Positions 28,145 to 37,379 of a stretch of DNA of 64,000 nucleotides are shown here, piece after piece. The position numbers were made by a program, and so were the translations under genes. This DNA is from Marinospirillum minutulum DSM 6287 (GTDB taxonomy: Bacteria; Pseudomonadota; Gammaproteobacteria; Pseudomonadales; Halomonadaceae): contig NZ_AULO01000010.1 of NCBI RefSeq assembly GCF_000422325.1, forward strand, positions 292,675 through 356,674, written 5' to 3'. Each line of letters begins with the position of its first letter. Position 1 is the stretch's first letter. A model generated the notes under the pieces. The model saw nothing but the letters and a program-made list of their open reading frames with translations, made no database searches and was not told the DNA's origin.

Positions 28145-29332
28145 ATGCAGTTTCCAACTCTGGAATCGCTTGCAACGCGTCAGGTTATTAGCCTAGATGA
28201 GCAAGCCAGCTTAGCTGATGCACTTGCTTTAATGAACCAGCACGCCATTCGTAGTTTGCTAGTTTGCACGGCCAAGGGTTATCGTTTGTTGCAAGCAAAA
28301 GATTTAATGGCTTTTCATCTTCAGGGTGTTAGTTTTAATGTGCCCCTTGCCCAAGTTCTGCTGCCTAGAGCTTTGTGCTTACCACCAGAAGCAGATATTC
28401 AAGAAGCAATCAAACTTATAAGCTTGCACCAAGCTGAGCAAGTTTGTTTGGTTGATGCCAACAACCAACTCTGCGGCATAGTCACCTATACAGACCTAGT
28501 ACAAAATTTAGACCCAGATGCTCTAGCTGAAAGTCAGCGTTTAGGTGACTTGTTGCGTGGTATGTTGCTGCTGCAAGTTAATAAAGAAATGCCTGTAAGT
28601 CTTGTGCTTAGCCTAATGCAACAGCAGGGCGTTAATACCGCTTTAATTAGTGAAAACCGTAAACCTTTAGGCATACTAACCCTGTCTGATGTGATGCGTT
28701 TACTTTCTCAAGGGCAGGAGCTTTCCTGTCGAGTAGAACAAGTAATGTCTAGCCCAGTAGACACCCTGCCAGAACACTTTTCAGTTAGGCAAGCGGTTAA
28801 CAGTATGCGAGAAAAAAGCTTTAAACGGCTAGTGGTGGTAAATGACAAGCAGCTGGTGGTGGGTTTAATTAGTCAACAAGACCTAGTCAACCTCTATTAC
28901 AGTCAATGGTTTGCCTTAATTAAAAAGCAACAACAAGATTTATTAGAAAACAACCAACGTCTAGAACAGAAAAACCAAGTGTGTCTGCAACTATTGGAAG
29001 CCTTAGACTACCCAGCATTATTATTAGATGCCAAGGGTCAGCTAGACCAATACAACCAAGCAACCCAGCAAATCTTTGGCAAAGAAAAGCTAGTGCCAGG
29101 CACTAGTTTAGTTGAGTTAATGCAGGGCAACCCCTCTGTAGCCAATATAAAAGCTATTTTTACTAAGATAGAAGCAGGCCAAGCTGCCAAGGCAGAAGTG
29201 ATGTTTAAGTCGGCAAGGGGTTACTATCAGGCATATCAATTAACCTGCCAACCCTTAGAAAATACCGGCCGTAGTTTTATGTTACTTAGTTTTAAACCAC
29301 GGCAGGCATTAGACACACTTAACTTAAAGTAA
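28145..29332 (+). CDS. CBS-domain protein with C-terminal PAS-like domain
   Basis: Four CBS motifs form two Bateman modules (about residues 5-120 and 130-255); examples are LADALALMNQHAIRSLLV and SVRQAVNSMREKSFKRLVVV. A short helix and a PAS-like domain (about 275-390, ALLLDAKGQLDQYNQATQQI) follow. No enzymatic output domain is present, so it may be an adenine-nucleotide or small-ligand sensor acting through a partner. It starts 14 bp after yifB. The specific role is unknown. Confidence 0.8.
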   Translation: MQFPTLESLATRQVISLDEQASLADALALMNQHAIRSLLVCTAKGYRLLQAKDLMAFHLQGVSFNVPLAQVLLPRALCLPPEADIQEAIKLISLHQAEQVCLVDANNQLCGIVTYTDLVQNLDPDALAESQRLGDLLRGMLLLQVNKEMPVSLVLSLMQQQGVNTALISENRKPLGILTLSDVMRLLSQGQELSCRVEQVMSSPVDTLPEHFSVRQAVNSMREKSFKRLVVVNDKQLVVGLISQQDLVNLYYSQWFALIKKQQQDLLENNQRLEQKNQVCLQLLEALDYPALLLDAKGQLDQYNQATQQIFGKEKLVPGTSLVELMQGNPSVANIKAIFTKIEAGQAAKAEVMFKSARGYYQAYQLTCQPLENTGRSFMLLSFKPRQALDTLNLK

Positions 29333-29333
29333 A

Positions 29334-30164
29334 TTATTTTCTTAGGTTATTGACCACAGCTAAGGAAGCCTTAGCTTGATTAAGGGTATAAAAATGCAGG
29401 CTAGGTGCACCGCCATCAATTAATTGCTGGCACAGGTTAGAAATGACCTCTTCACCAAACTTAATAATACTCTCAGAATCATCACCATAAGACTCTAGCT
29501 GCTTTCTTATCCAGCGCGGTAGTTCCGCACCACAGGCATCTGAAAAACGTGCCAGCTTAGTGTAGTTGGTAATAGGCATAATACCCGGAATAATCGGGAT
29601 CTCTATACCTGCTGCTCTAACCTTATCTACAAAATAAAAATAAGCATCCGCATTAAAAAAGTATTGCGTAATTGCGCTGTCTGCACCAGCTTGGCACTTA
29701 CGCACAAAGTTTTTAATGTCTTCATCTAGGTTGGCTGCTTGTGGATGAGCCTCAGGGTAAGCTGCTACTTCAATAATAAAATCCTGCCCAAACTCTTGGC
29801 GAATAAACTCAACCAACTCATTGGCATAACGCAGTTCGCCACCTCTACCCATACCTGAAGGAAGGTCACCACGCAGAGCCACTATACGGTGAATACCTTT
29901 GTCCTTGTAACCCTGTAGCTGGTTGCGTAATTCAGCACGACTTGCACCTATGCAAGACATGTGTGGCGCTGTGTCTATACCACTTTCACGCAAGGCTAAA
30001 ACCGTTTGTAAAGTGCCGTCTTGGGTAGAGCCACCTGCACCATAAGTAACAGAGAAAAATTCTGGATTAGTAGCAGCTAACTCATCACGTACTAGCAAAA
30101 GCTTTTCTTGGCCAGCAGGTGTTTTAGGGGGAAAAAACTCAAAGCTAACGGGTAGGGAAGGCAT
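29334..30164 (-). CDS. metF: 5,10-methylenetetrahydrofolate reductase
   Basis: FAD enzyme producing 5-methyl-THF for methionine synthesis. SFEFFPPKT at the N-terminus, FSVTYGAGGSTQDGT and FNADAYFYFVDKVRAAGI are typical; 276 residues, full length. In many relatives metF lies next to ahcY under one SAH riboswitch, but here it is alone, ending 1 bp from the CBS gene, and no SAH-type element was seen in the 100 bp upstream. Confidence 0.96.
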   Translation of the reverse strand: MPSLPVSFEFFPPKTPAGQEKLLLVRDELAATNPEFFSVTYGAGGSTQDGTLQTVLALRESGIDTAPHMSCIGASRAELRNQLQGYKDKGIHRIVALRGDLPSGMGRGGELRYANELVEFIRQEFGQDFIIEVAAYPEAHPQAANLDEDIKNFVRKCQAGADSAITQYFFNADAYFYFVDKVRAAGIEIPIIPGIMPITNYTKLARFSDACGAELPRWIRKQLESYGDDSESIIKFGEEVISNLCQQLIDGGAPSLHFYTLNQAKASLAVVNNLRK

Positions 30165-30266
30165 AAATTATCTCAATAGTATTAATGTGACTCATCTTAT
30201 CTTGCTAGTTTAGATGAATAAAATAAGAGGTAGTTGAAACTTATTGGCAGACTAGATGAAGTTAAT

Positions 30267-31199
30267 TCATTTTTTAGCTGCTTGGCTAGGCTTTAAAAAA
30301 GTGGCTAAAATAATGCCACTAAAAATTAGTAGCATTCCAGCCCAATGAAAACCTTCTAGCTGTTCGGCTAAAAACACACTGGCTAAAATTAACCCCCAAA
30401 CAGGAATTAAGTGAATAAAATACCCAGCACGGCTAGCGGTCAGTATTTCTACGCCCCGATTCCAGAATAAGAAAGCACCTATGGAAGCAAATAAACCAAC
30501 ATAACCAATGCTTAATAAGCTGGTAAGGTTAATACTAAAGCTACGTTCTTGCACAAAAAGTTCATAAAGGTAGAAGGGCGTTAGTTGTATCCAGCCTAGA
30601 ACAACGGTTAAAGCAAAGAAGGCTAAACCACTTAAGCCAGCAGGACGTGTACGCAACATAACGGAATAAATAGCCCAGCTAAGCACTGCTGCAAGCACCC
30701 AAAGGTTACCATTGCCGCCACCTAGCTGGTTAAAAATTTGGGTTGGGTTGCCCTTGCTCACCAAGACACTAATGCCTGCTAAGGAAACCACTAGTCCAAT
30801 TATTTGTTTTAGATTGATGGGGTCACCAAAAAACCACCAAGAGAAAGCTAGAATAAACAGTGGGCAGGCAGATAACAGCAAAATACCATTGCTTGCAGGC
30901 AGGGTTTGTAATCCCATATAAACCAGTGTGTTGAAACCGGTTACACCAAAGAGTGCCATTAAGGTTAATTTAAGCCAGCTTTTAGCAACGAGCTGCCTGG
31001 CTTGCCAAAGTTGCTGCCCAGCAAAGGGTAAAATAATTAACATAGCAAGAAGCCAGCGCCACCAAGCTAAAGCTAAAGGGGGAATTTCAGCATGTACTGC
31101 GCGTGCAACAACAAAGTTACCGCCCCAAAATAAAGTAGTTAAAACTAATAAAAGGTAGGCTAGCCACTGGGTTTTTTTAAGGCTTGCAGGGTTAAGCAT
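30267..31199 (-). CDS. EamA/DMT-superfamily transporter
   Basis: An integral inner-membrane protein of 310 residues with about ten hydrophobic helices in two EamA repeats. The first repeat begins TLFWGGNFVVARAV, the second LAAVLSWAIYSVML. Such proteins usually export metabolites or amino acids; the substrate is not predictable. It is divergent from the TRAP permease genes across a 122-bp gap. Confidence 0.88.
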   Translation of the reverse strand: MLNPASLKKTQWLAYLLLVLTTLFWGGNFVVARAVHAEIPPLALAWWRWLLAMLIILPFAGQQLWQARQLVAKSWLKLTLMALFGVTGFNTLVYMGLQTLPASNGILLLSACPLFILAFSWWFFGDPINLKQIIGLVVSLAGISVLVSKGNPTQIFNQLGGGNGNLWVLAAVLSWAIYSVMLRTRPAGLSGLAFFALTVVLGWIQLTPFYLYELFVQERSFSINLTSLLSIGYVGLFASIGAFLFWNRGVEILTASRAGYFIHLIPVWGLILASVFLAEQLEGFHWAGMLLIFSGIILATFLKPSQAAKK

Positions 31200-31321
31200 A
31201 GAGAACTCATTCGATTAAAGCAGAAAATTGAACACAGGTTGAACTAGGTGTTTTGTGTTTTGACCTAGAATATCATGTATTCTTGCTGAACTAATTTAAC
31301 TTTATATATGAGGACTGCAAA

Positions 31322-31870
31322 GTGCAGGCAATAGCACTGATCATTCGATTAATCAGTCGATTCAACATCCTTCTAGGACAGTTTTTTTCCTGGTTTTCTT
31401 TAGGCATAGTGCTGGTATGTTTTGCTGTAGTCGTGCTTCGCTATGTTTTTTCTATAAGCCAAGTGTGGATGCAAGACCTTTATGTTTGGCTTAATGCCAT
31501 GATGTTTATGGGCTTGGCTGGTTATGCTTTATTCAATAACTCCCATGTAAGAGTCGATATTTTTTATCGTCCAGCCAGCTTACGCCATAAAGCTTGGGTT
31601 GATATGTTCGGTAGCCTCTTTTTTATTGCTCCTTTTGTTAGCATTTTAGTTTATTGGAGTCTGCCCTACGTTATGCGCTCTTGGAAATGGTTAGAGGGTT
31701 CATCTAACTATGGTGGTATGCCGGGGCTTTATATCATCAAGAGTTTTATTATTATTTTTGCTTTTGTTGTGGCTTTACAAGGTTTGGCTATGTTTTTAAG
31801 GGGTATCCTGGTGCTTTTTAATCAACAAGGTTTATTGCCTAAAGAATACCGCTATCGGGAGAATCACTAA
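31322..31870 (+). CDS. dctQ: TRAP transporter small permease (DctQ type)
   Basis: A membrane protein with four predicted helices, 182 residues, with the small-subunit signature VVVLRYVFSISQVWMQDL. It pairs with the large permease encoded 2 bp downstream. The start is a GTG with a GAGGA SD. Together with the binding protein at 33349-34467 it would form a sodium-driven uptake system for an organic acid. Confidence 0.9.
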   Translation: MQAIALIIRLISRFNILLGQFFSWFSLGIVLVCFAVVVLRYVFSISQVWMQDLYVWLNAMMFMGLAGYALFNNSHVRVDIFYRPASLRHKAWVDMFGSLFFIAPFVSILVYWSLPYVMRSWKWLEGSSNYGGMPGLYIIKSFIIIFAFVVALQGLAMFLRGILVLFNQQGLLPKEYRYRENH

Positions 31871-31872
31871 TT

Positions 31873-33267
31873 ATGGATCCGCTATTGATTGGTGAAGTGC
31901 TTTCGGTGGTGATGTTTTTTGGCATTATTGGTGTGTTGATGCTGGGTTACCCCGTAGCTTTTTCACTGGCTGGGGTATCACTATTTTTTGCTGGTTTAGG
32001 CTGGTTGTTAGGCGCCTTTGACCCCTCTAACTTTAGTAGTCTGGCCTCGCGCTATATTGGGGTAATGCTAAACGAAGTTTTAGTTGCTGTGCCTTTATTT
32101 ATTTTTATGGGCATGATGTTAGAGCGATCAGGTATTGCAGAAAAGCTATTAATTACCATGGGGCGGTTATTTGGCACCCTGCGTGGTGGTTTGGGTTTAT
32201 CCGTTATTCTTGTGGGTGCTTTATTAGCTGCGTCTACCGGCATTATAGGTGCAACCGTAGTAACCATGGGGCTGCTATCTTTACCCGCCATGATTCGTGC
32301 TGGTTATGACCCCCGCCTGGCAACGGGTGTTATCTGTGCTTCAGGAACGCTAGGGCAAATCATACCTCCTTCTACCGTACTTATTTTTATGGGTGATATG
32401 CTGTCGGGTATTAATGCGCAAGTACAAATGGAAAAAGGTAACTTTGCACCTTCTGCTGTTTCTGTGGGCGACTTATTTGCCGGTGCTTTTATGCCGGGCT
32501 TAATGTTAGTTAGCTTTTATATGTTGTGGATGATTTATAAAGCCATTAGAGATCCAAAAAGCTGCCCAGCTTTAGAAGTAACACCAGAAGAAAAAGCCAG
32601 CTTAGGGCGTGATGTGTTAACCAGTCTTTTACCGCCACTTGTATTAATTATGGCTGTTTTAGGTTCTATTTTAGCTGGTATAGCCACACCAACAGAGTCA
32701 GCAGCGGTTGGTGCAGTTGGTGCTATGTTGCTTGCGGCAGTAAAACGCAAGCTAACCCTAACCAACTTGCGTCAATGCATGGCTGCTACAGCAAACACCA
32801 CGACGATGGTTTTTGTTATTCTCTTGGGTGCTTCTGTTTTTTCATTGGTTTTCCGTATGTTGGGCGGTGATGAACTGGTTGCAGACTTCCTTGGTAATTT
32901 ACCTGGTGGAACCCTTGGCGCAATTTTGTTTGTTATGCTGCTCATGTTCTTGCTGGGTTTTATCCTAGATACCTTCGAGATTATTTTTATCGTTTTACCT
33001 ATCACTGCACCTATCTTGTTGATGATGGATGTTAACCCTATCTGGTTAGGGGTAATGGTAGCGATTAACCTACAAACAAGTTTCTTAACACCACCTTTTG
33101 GTTTTGCACTTTTCTACCTAAGGGGCGTGGCGCCTTCATCGGTTTCAACTCGAATGATTTATGAGGGGGTTTTGCCTTTTGTTGCTATACAGCTAATTGC
33201 TTTAGTCACGCTGATTATTTTCCCAGAGATAGTCACTTGGTTACCAAACAAGCTTTACGGCAACTAA
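31873..33267 (+). CDS. dctM: TRAP transporter large permease (DctM type)
   Basis: Large membrane subunit with about 12-13 helices, 464 residues. Conserved pieces are LFIFMGMMLERSGIAEKLL, ASTGIIGATVVTMGLLSLP, and IATPTESAAVGAVGA. It carries the extra segment around residues 175-200 seen in the keto-acid (TakP-type) subgroup. The gene converges on the binding-protein gene and ends at a shared hairpin terminator. Confidence 0.93.
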   Translation: MDPLLIGEVLSVVMFFGIIGVLMLGYPVAFSLAGVSLFFAGLGWLLGAFDPSNFSSLASRYIGVMLNEVLVAVPLFIFMGMMLERSGIAEKLLITMGRLFGTLRGGLGLSVILVGALLAASTGIIGATVVTMGLLSLPAMIRAGYDPRLATGVICASGTLGQIIPPSTVLIFMGDMLSGINAQVQMEKGNFAPSAVSVGDLFAGAFMPGLMLVSFYMLWMIYKAIRDPKSCPALEVTPEEKASLGRDVLTSLLPPLVLIMAVLGSILAGIATPTESAAVGAVGAMLLAAVKRKLTLTNLRQCMAATANTTTMVFVILLGASVFSLVFRMLGGDELVADFLGNLPGGTLGAILFVMLLMFLLGFILDTFEIIFIVLPITAPILLMMDVNPIWLGVMVAINLQTSFLTPPFGFALFYLRGVAPSSVSTRMIYEGVLPFVAIQLIALVTLIIFPEIVTWLPNKLYGN

Positions 33268-33291
33268 TTTTTCAGCAAAACAGCACAAAAA

Positions 33292-33320
33292 AAGCGCACC
33301 TAATAAATTTAGGTGCGCTT
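33292..33320. terminator. Bidirectional terminator between dctM and dctP
   Basis: AAGCGCACCTAA, loop TAAAT and TTAGGTGCGCTT form a perfect 12-bp stem. An eight-base A run lies immediately to the left, which becomes the U tract for minus-strand transcription (the dctP side). To the right is the weaker GGTTGTTT for the plus strand. Confidence 0.85.
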
Positions 33321-33348
33321 GGTTGTTTATAAGCTACTAGTTAAAAAA

Positions 33349-34467
33349 CTACTTATAAATAAAGTGCTTCTCACGGGCTAAACCAAAGCGCTGGTCTACC
33401 TGCTCTGTACGAGTACGCAAAATAGTTAAGCTCTTAACAAAGCTTTCTGCGGTTTCACGCGTTAGGGCATCTTTATGCTCACGTAGCTCAGTCATAATAT
33501 TCATTGCAGCTTTGGCGCCTGCTTCCAAAATGTCATCAGGGAAGTTGCGTATATTAACACCGTGTTTTTCAACCAGCTGCTTAAGCGCAATAGGGTCATT
33601 AGCGTAGAAATCTGAAGCTACTTGGTCGTACTCTGCCTGACAAGCCACTTCAACAATTTGCTGCAAGTCTTTAGGTAGCTTAGCAAACTCAGACTTATTC
33701 ACGACCAACTCCGTTGCCAAACCTGGCTCAGTAAAGCTAGGCATGTAGTATTCTTTACAGATTTGGTGGAAGCCTAAAGCCAAGTCGTTATAAGGACCAA
33801 CAAATTCTGCTGCATCCAGTGCGCCTGTTTGTAGTGCTTGGAAAATTTCACCCGCAGGTAGGTTTACAACGCTGGCACCAATTGACTGCCAAACCTTACC
33901 AGACAAACCTGGCGTACGAAATTTAAGGCCTTTAACATCTTCTATGCTATTAACTTCTTTACGGAACCAGCCACCTGCCTGGGTGCCTGTGTCACCAGAA
34001 AGGAAGCCCTTAACACCAAACTGGTCATAAACCTTGTCCCAGATTTCTTGTCCGCCCATGTAGCGTATCCAAGCGGTTAGCTCGCGAGACGTCATACCAT
34101 AAGGAACACCGGTGAAAAAGGAGTTGGCTTCACTTTTGTTTTGCCAGTAGTAGGCAGCACTGTGACACATTTCTGCAGAGCCTTCGATAACCGCATCAAA
34201 AGACTGGAGTGCCGGTACTAGCTCGTTAGCAGAATAAACACGAATGTTTAAGCGACCATTCGACATGGTATTAATGCGATCAGCTAAACGCTGTGCACCC
34301 ACACCTAGGCCGGGGAAGTTGCGAGGCCAGGTAGTTACCATACGCCAGTTATATTTTTTCTCAGCAATTGAGGGCGCAGCAACACTGGCTGCAGCAACAG
34401 CACCTGCACCTATGGCTGCAGATTTAATGAAACCACGTTTACTTTGGTCGATAGACTTATCTTTCAT
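33349..34467 (-). CDS. dctP: TRAP transporter substrate-binding protein (DctP/TakP type)
   Basis: Periplasmic ligand-binding subunit, 372 residues. The N-terminus has a Tat-like signal (SKRGFIKSAA, then an Ala-rich core and AAPSIA), with KR rather than the canonical RR pair. The mature part begins KKYNWRMVTTWPRNFPGLG and resembles TakP-type 2-oxo-acid binding proteins; GLKFRTPGLSGKVW holds the conserved ligand-carboxylate Arg. It is on the opposite strand to dctQM and converges on them, so the three subunits cannot share one transcript. Confidence 0.9.
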   Translation of the reverse strand: MKDKSIDQSKRGFIKSAAIGAGAVAAASVAAPSIAEKKYNWRMVTTWPRNFPGLGVGAQRLADRINTMSNGRLNIRVYSANELVPALQSFDAVIEGSAEMCHSAAYYWQNKSEANSFFTGVPYGMTSRELTAWIRYMGGQEIWDKVYDQFGVKGFLSGDTGTQAGGWFRKEVNSIEDVKGLKFRTPGLSGKVWQSIGASVVNLPAGEIFQALQTGALDAAEFVGPYNDLALGFHQICKEYYMPSFTEPGLATELVVNKSEFAKLPKDLQQIVEVACQAEYDQVASDFYANDPIALKQLVEKHGVNIRNFPDDILEAGAKAAMNIMTELREHKDALTRETAESFVKSLTILRTRTEQVDQRFGLAREKHFIYK

Positions 34468-34647
34468 GATGATGAAGCTCCAACAAGTTTTATAAGAGTA
34501 GATTTTATTATTTTAAGCTGCAGGTTTAGCGTCCTGTTAAGTAATCTACTAGAATGCCATTTCTACTGAACAGCTTCTTCAATATTACACGCAAAAACAG
34601 CAGGGTAGAAAATATTATTACTTTGTTGATCTATGAGGTTGATTTAA

Positions 34648-34992
34648 ATGCAAAATGAACATCCAGATGCACGTAAACCAGACCTATTACGCAGCAAATT
34701 AACGTTAGAAACAGCCTTAATAAGCTGGCGCGAATTAGAGGTACACCATGCACGCGGCTGCGTAGTGCAGGTAAGTGCAGCGTTAGATTTAACCGAAGTT
34801 GGTTTTCAGTTAACTGAAGATAACCGAGCACAATTTCAACAATGGTTAGATTCAGGTGAGGTGGGCGCTGTGGCCGATGAAGATGCCCATGCTTGGCACC
34901 AAGAAAACACCCAGCTTTGGGCTTTGGTTGTTGCGCCTTGGGTGTTAGTACAATACCGCCCAAAAAAGCCTGCTGACTCTCGTTTACAATGA
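34648..34992 (+). CDS. DUF2288 family protein
   Basis: Small soluble protein of 114 residues, recognised by the family pattern LETALISWRELEVHHARG at the N-terminus and LWALVVAPWVLVQ at the C-terminus. Function unknown. Its last four bases (ATGA) overlap the rluA start, so the two are translationally coupled; a link to RNA modification is only a suggestion from context. Confidence 0.8.
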   Translation: MQNEHPDARKPDLLRSKLTLETALISWRELEVHHARGCVVQVSAALDLTEVGFQLTEDNRAQFQQWLDSGEVGAVADEDAHAWHQENTQLWALVVAPWVLVQYRPKKPADSRLQ

Positions 34993-35672
34993 ATCAGTTA
35001 GTAACAAATCAAGCACCACCCGCTTTAGATTACCAGCCACCAACAGAGCCTTGGTTAACGATTCTTTACCAAGATGATTATTTGCTAGTTGTTAATAAGC
35101 CAGAGGGTTTGTTGTCTACCCCAGGAAGGGGTGAAGGGCTATACGACAGCGTAGAAGCACGGGCTAAACAAATATCGCCCTATGCAGAACTTGCTCACCG
35201 GCTAGACATGGCAACTTCGGGTGTTTTGGTTGTTACGCTACGAAAAGATGCTGAACGCTCGATAAGAATGCAGTTTCAAAACCGCCAAACCAGAAAAGTT
35301 TACATCGCACAGGTTTGGGGTTGCCCGACAGAAACAGAAGGTGAAATTAACCTGCCGCTGATATGCGATTGGCCCAACCGCCCATTACAAAAAGTCTGTT
35401 ATGAAAGGGGTAAGCCCTCGTTAACCCATTACCGTGTTTTAGAAACTAATGGCAAAACCAGCCGCCTAGAACTTAATCCCATTACTGGGCGGTCACATCA
35501 GTTAAGAGTGCATTTACAGGCACTAGGTCACCCAATTTTAGGCGATAGGTTTTATTCACAAGGCGAAGCCCTAGCCGCTAGCAGCCGTTTACTGCTTCAT
35601 GCCCAAGAACTAGAAATAAGTCATCCTATAACAGAAGAACGCATGACCTTTATTGCGCCTTGTCCTTTTTAG
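34989..35672 (+). CDS. rluA: RluA-family RNA pseudouridine synthase
   Basis: Forms pseudouridine in 23S rRNA and some tRNAs (U746/U32 in E. coli). The catalytic Asp is in AHRLDMATSGVLVV, and ITGRSHQLRVHLQALGHPILGD is the family's RNA-binding C-terminal motif. At 227 residues it is the short, S4-lacking RluA form. A paralogue of the same family cannot be fully excluded. Confidence 0.88.
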   Translation: MNQLVTNQAPPALDYQPPTEPWLTILYQDDYLLVVNKPEGLLSTPGRGEGLYDSVEARAKQISPYAELAHRLDMATSGVLVVTLRKDAERSIRMQFQNRQTRKVYIAQVWGCPTETEGEINLPLICDWPNRPLQKVCYERGKPSLTHYRVLETNGKTSRLELNPITGRSHQLRVHLQALGHPILGDRFYSQGEALAASSRLLLHAQELEISHPITEERMTFIAPCPF

Positions 35673-35691
35673 CTCGGACTCCTGTTAGATA

Positions 35692-35787
35692 AACCCAGTT
35701 GTTAGTAAGCCAAGCATCTGCTGCAGGGAGCAGCAGCTGAGCCTACATGGACGTATTCACGGCGTCTTGGCGAACAACAGCTGGGTT
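35692..35787. repeat. Complex nested inverted repeat (three-way junction-like) between rluA and ahcY
   Basis: Outer arms AACCCAG (35692-35698) and CTGGGTT (35781-35787) enclose TTGTT/AACAA and GCCAAG (35709-35714)/CTTGGC (35766-35771). Inside are a perfect hairpin CTGCTGC-AGGGA-GCAGCAG (35718-35736) and a smaller GACG/CGTC pair near 35750-35767. A TTTTATTTT run follows on the plus strand. The inner part ACATGGACGTATTCACGGCG resembles an intergenic repeat I recall from other Oceanospirillales-type genomes (from memory, unverified). It may act as a terminator for the convergent rluA and ahcY genes, or be a REP-like mobile repeat. Confidence 0.7.
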
Positions 35788-35815
35788 TTATTTTCATTTA
35801 AAAGCTAAATAAACC

Positions 35816-37207
35816 TTAATAACGATAAGTCTCTGGCTTAAATGGACCCGCTTGTGGCACACCTAAGTAGTCGGCTTGATCGCCTGTTAGCTTAGTAATT
35901 ACGCCACCAAAACCCTGCACCATATACTGAGCCACTTCTTCATCTAACTGCTTAGGTAAAACCTCAACAGTAATTTTGCTGGCTTTCTGGTCTGCTGGTA
36001 GGTTAGCAAAGCCTTGTTCAAACAAATGAACTTGCGCCAGTACTTGGTTAGCAAAAGAACCATCCATAATACGGCTAGGGTGACCCGTTGCATTACCTAG
36101 GTTCACTAGGCGGCCTTCAGAAAGCAGAATTAAATAATCATTGCTGGCTTCATCAAACTGACCTGGTTTGCCATCACGGAAAACTTTATGAACCTGAGGC
36201 TTAATTTCCTGCCAAGCCCAGTTTTTGCGTGTGTAAGCCGTATCAATTTCGTTATCGAAGTGACCTATGTTGCACACCACAGCACCTTTTTTCAGGGCTT
36301 TCATCATGGGTGCATCACACACATTCACGTTACCAGTGGTGGTTACTAGTAGATCAATTTTACCTAATAGCTGTTTATCTACACCGTCATCTTTACCGGT
36401 ATTAACGCCATTAAGGTAAGGAGAAACCACCTCGTAGCCGTCCATGCAGGCTTGCATTGCGCAGATAGGATCAATCTCAGTAACACGTACAATCATACCT
36501 TCTTGTCTTAAAGAAGCGGCAGAACCCTTACCTACATCACCATAGCCAATAACCAAAGCTTGCTTACCAGAAAGCAGGTGATCGGTGGCACGCTTAACTG
36601 CATCGTTTAAGCTATGACGGCAGCCGTACTTGTTGTCGTTCTTAGATTTGGTAACCGCATCGTTTACGTTGATAGCAGGAATCTTCAGCGTGCCTTTCTG
36701 CATCATTTCAATTAAACGGTGCACGCCTGTGGTGGTTTCTTCAGAAACACCGTGAATGGCTTCAATTAACTGAGGGTAGTCATCGTGCAGAATAGCGGTT
36801 AAGTCACCACCATCGTCTAGCACCATGTTGGGTTCCCAACCGTCTTTACCTTCAATGGTTTGTTTAATGCACCAGAGGTATTCTTCTTCGGTTTCGCCCT
36901 TCCAAGCAAAAACAGGAATACCCGCCGCTGCTATAGCCGCTGCGGCATGATCTTGGGTAGAGAAAATATTACAAGAAGACCAACGAACTTCAGCGCCTAA
37001 ATCAATTAGGGTTTCAATTAGCACGCCAGTTTGAATGGTCATGTGAATACAGCCAGCAATACGCGCACCTTTAAGCGGTTGCTGGTCACGGTATTTAGCA
37101 CGAATGGTCATAAGTGCAGGCATTTCACTTTCTGCGATACGTAATTCTTTACGACCCCAGTCAGCTAGGTTGATATCGGCTACTTTGTAATCAGTAAATT
37201 CAGACAT
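35816..37207 (-). CDS. ahcY: Adenosylhomocysteinase (SAH hydrolase)
   Basis: Splits S-adenosylhomocysteine to homocysteine and adenosine using tightly bound NAD. Visible are [16 protein letters not shown], the NAD-binding [16 protein letters not shown], and [11 protein letters not shown]; it ends in the conserved KPETYRY. At 463 residues it is normal. It is controlled by the SAH riboswitch upstream and has a TATAAT promoter. Confidence 0.97.
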   Translation of the reverse strand: MSEFTDYKVADINLADWGRKELRIAESEMPALMTIRAKYRDQQPLKGARIAGCIHMTIQTGVLIETLIDLGAEVRWSSCNIFSTQDHAAAAIAAAGIPVFAWKGETEEEYLWCIKQTIEGKDGWEPNMVLDDGGDLTAILHDDYPQLIEAIHGVSEETTTGVHRLIEMMQKGTLKIPAINVNDAVTKSKNDNKYGCRHSLNDAVKRATDHLLSGKQALVIGYGDVGKGSAASLRQEGMIVRVTEIDPICAMQACMDGYEVVSPYLNGVNTGKDDGVDKQLLGKIDLLVTTTGNVNVCDAPMMKALKKGAVVCNIGHFDNEIDTAYTRKNWAWQEIKPQVHKVFRDGKPGQFDEASNDYLILLSEGRLVNLGNATGHPSRIMDGSFANQVLAQVHLFEQGFANLPADQKASKITVEVLPKQLDEEVAQYMVQGFGGVITKLTGDQADYLGVPQAGPFKPETYRY

Positions 37208-37267
37208 AAAACACTCCGTTTAGCAGAATTGATAACTAATAAACAATTACTAGCTATCGCATCGGTT

Positions 37268-37341
37268 TAACGGGCGCCGTTAATCTTTAATTCCTGATCT
37301 GAGCCTGACAGAAAATGCTGCTGCAGCGCCCCTCAGTACAG
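37268..37341 (-). promoter_or_regulatory. S-adenosylhomocysteine (SAH) riboswitch of ahcY
   Basis: In the ahcY leader, read on the minus strand, CTGAGGGGCGCTGC opens the P1 stem. AGGCTCAG closes it (CTGAG at 37336-37332 pairs with CTCAG at 37303-37299). CGGCGCCC near 37279-37271 can pair back with GGGCGC to form the pseudoknot. This is the conserved GAGGRGCGCUGC / AGGCUC / GGCGC architecture of the SAH riboswitch class, which raises ahcY expression when SAH builds up. About 60 nt separate it from the ATG. Confidence 0.92.
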
Positions 37342-37350
37342 GGAAGAACC

Positions 37351-37356
37351 ATTATA
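37351..37356 (-). promoter_or_regulatory. -10 element of the ahcY promoter
   Basis: A perfect TATAAT on the minus strand would start transcription near 37344, a few bases before the riboswitch P1 stem. The -35 region at 17 bp (TGCAAG) is poor. Confidence 0.55.
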
Positions 37357-37379
37357 ACCTAGCTATTCAGCCCTTGCAG

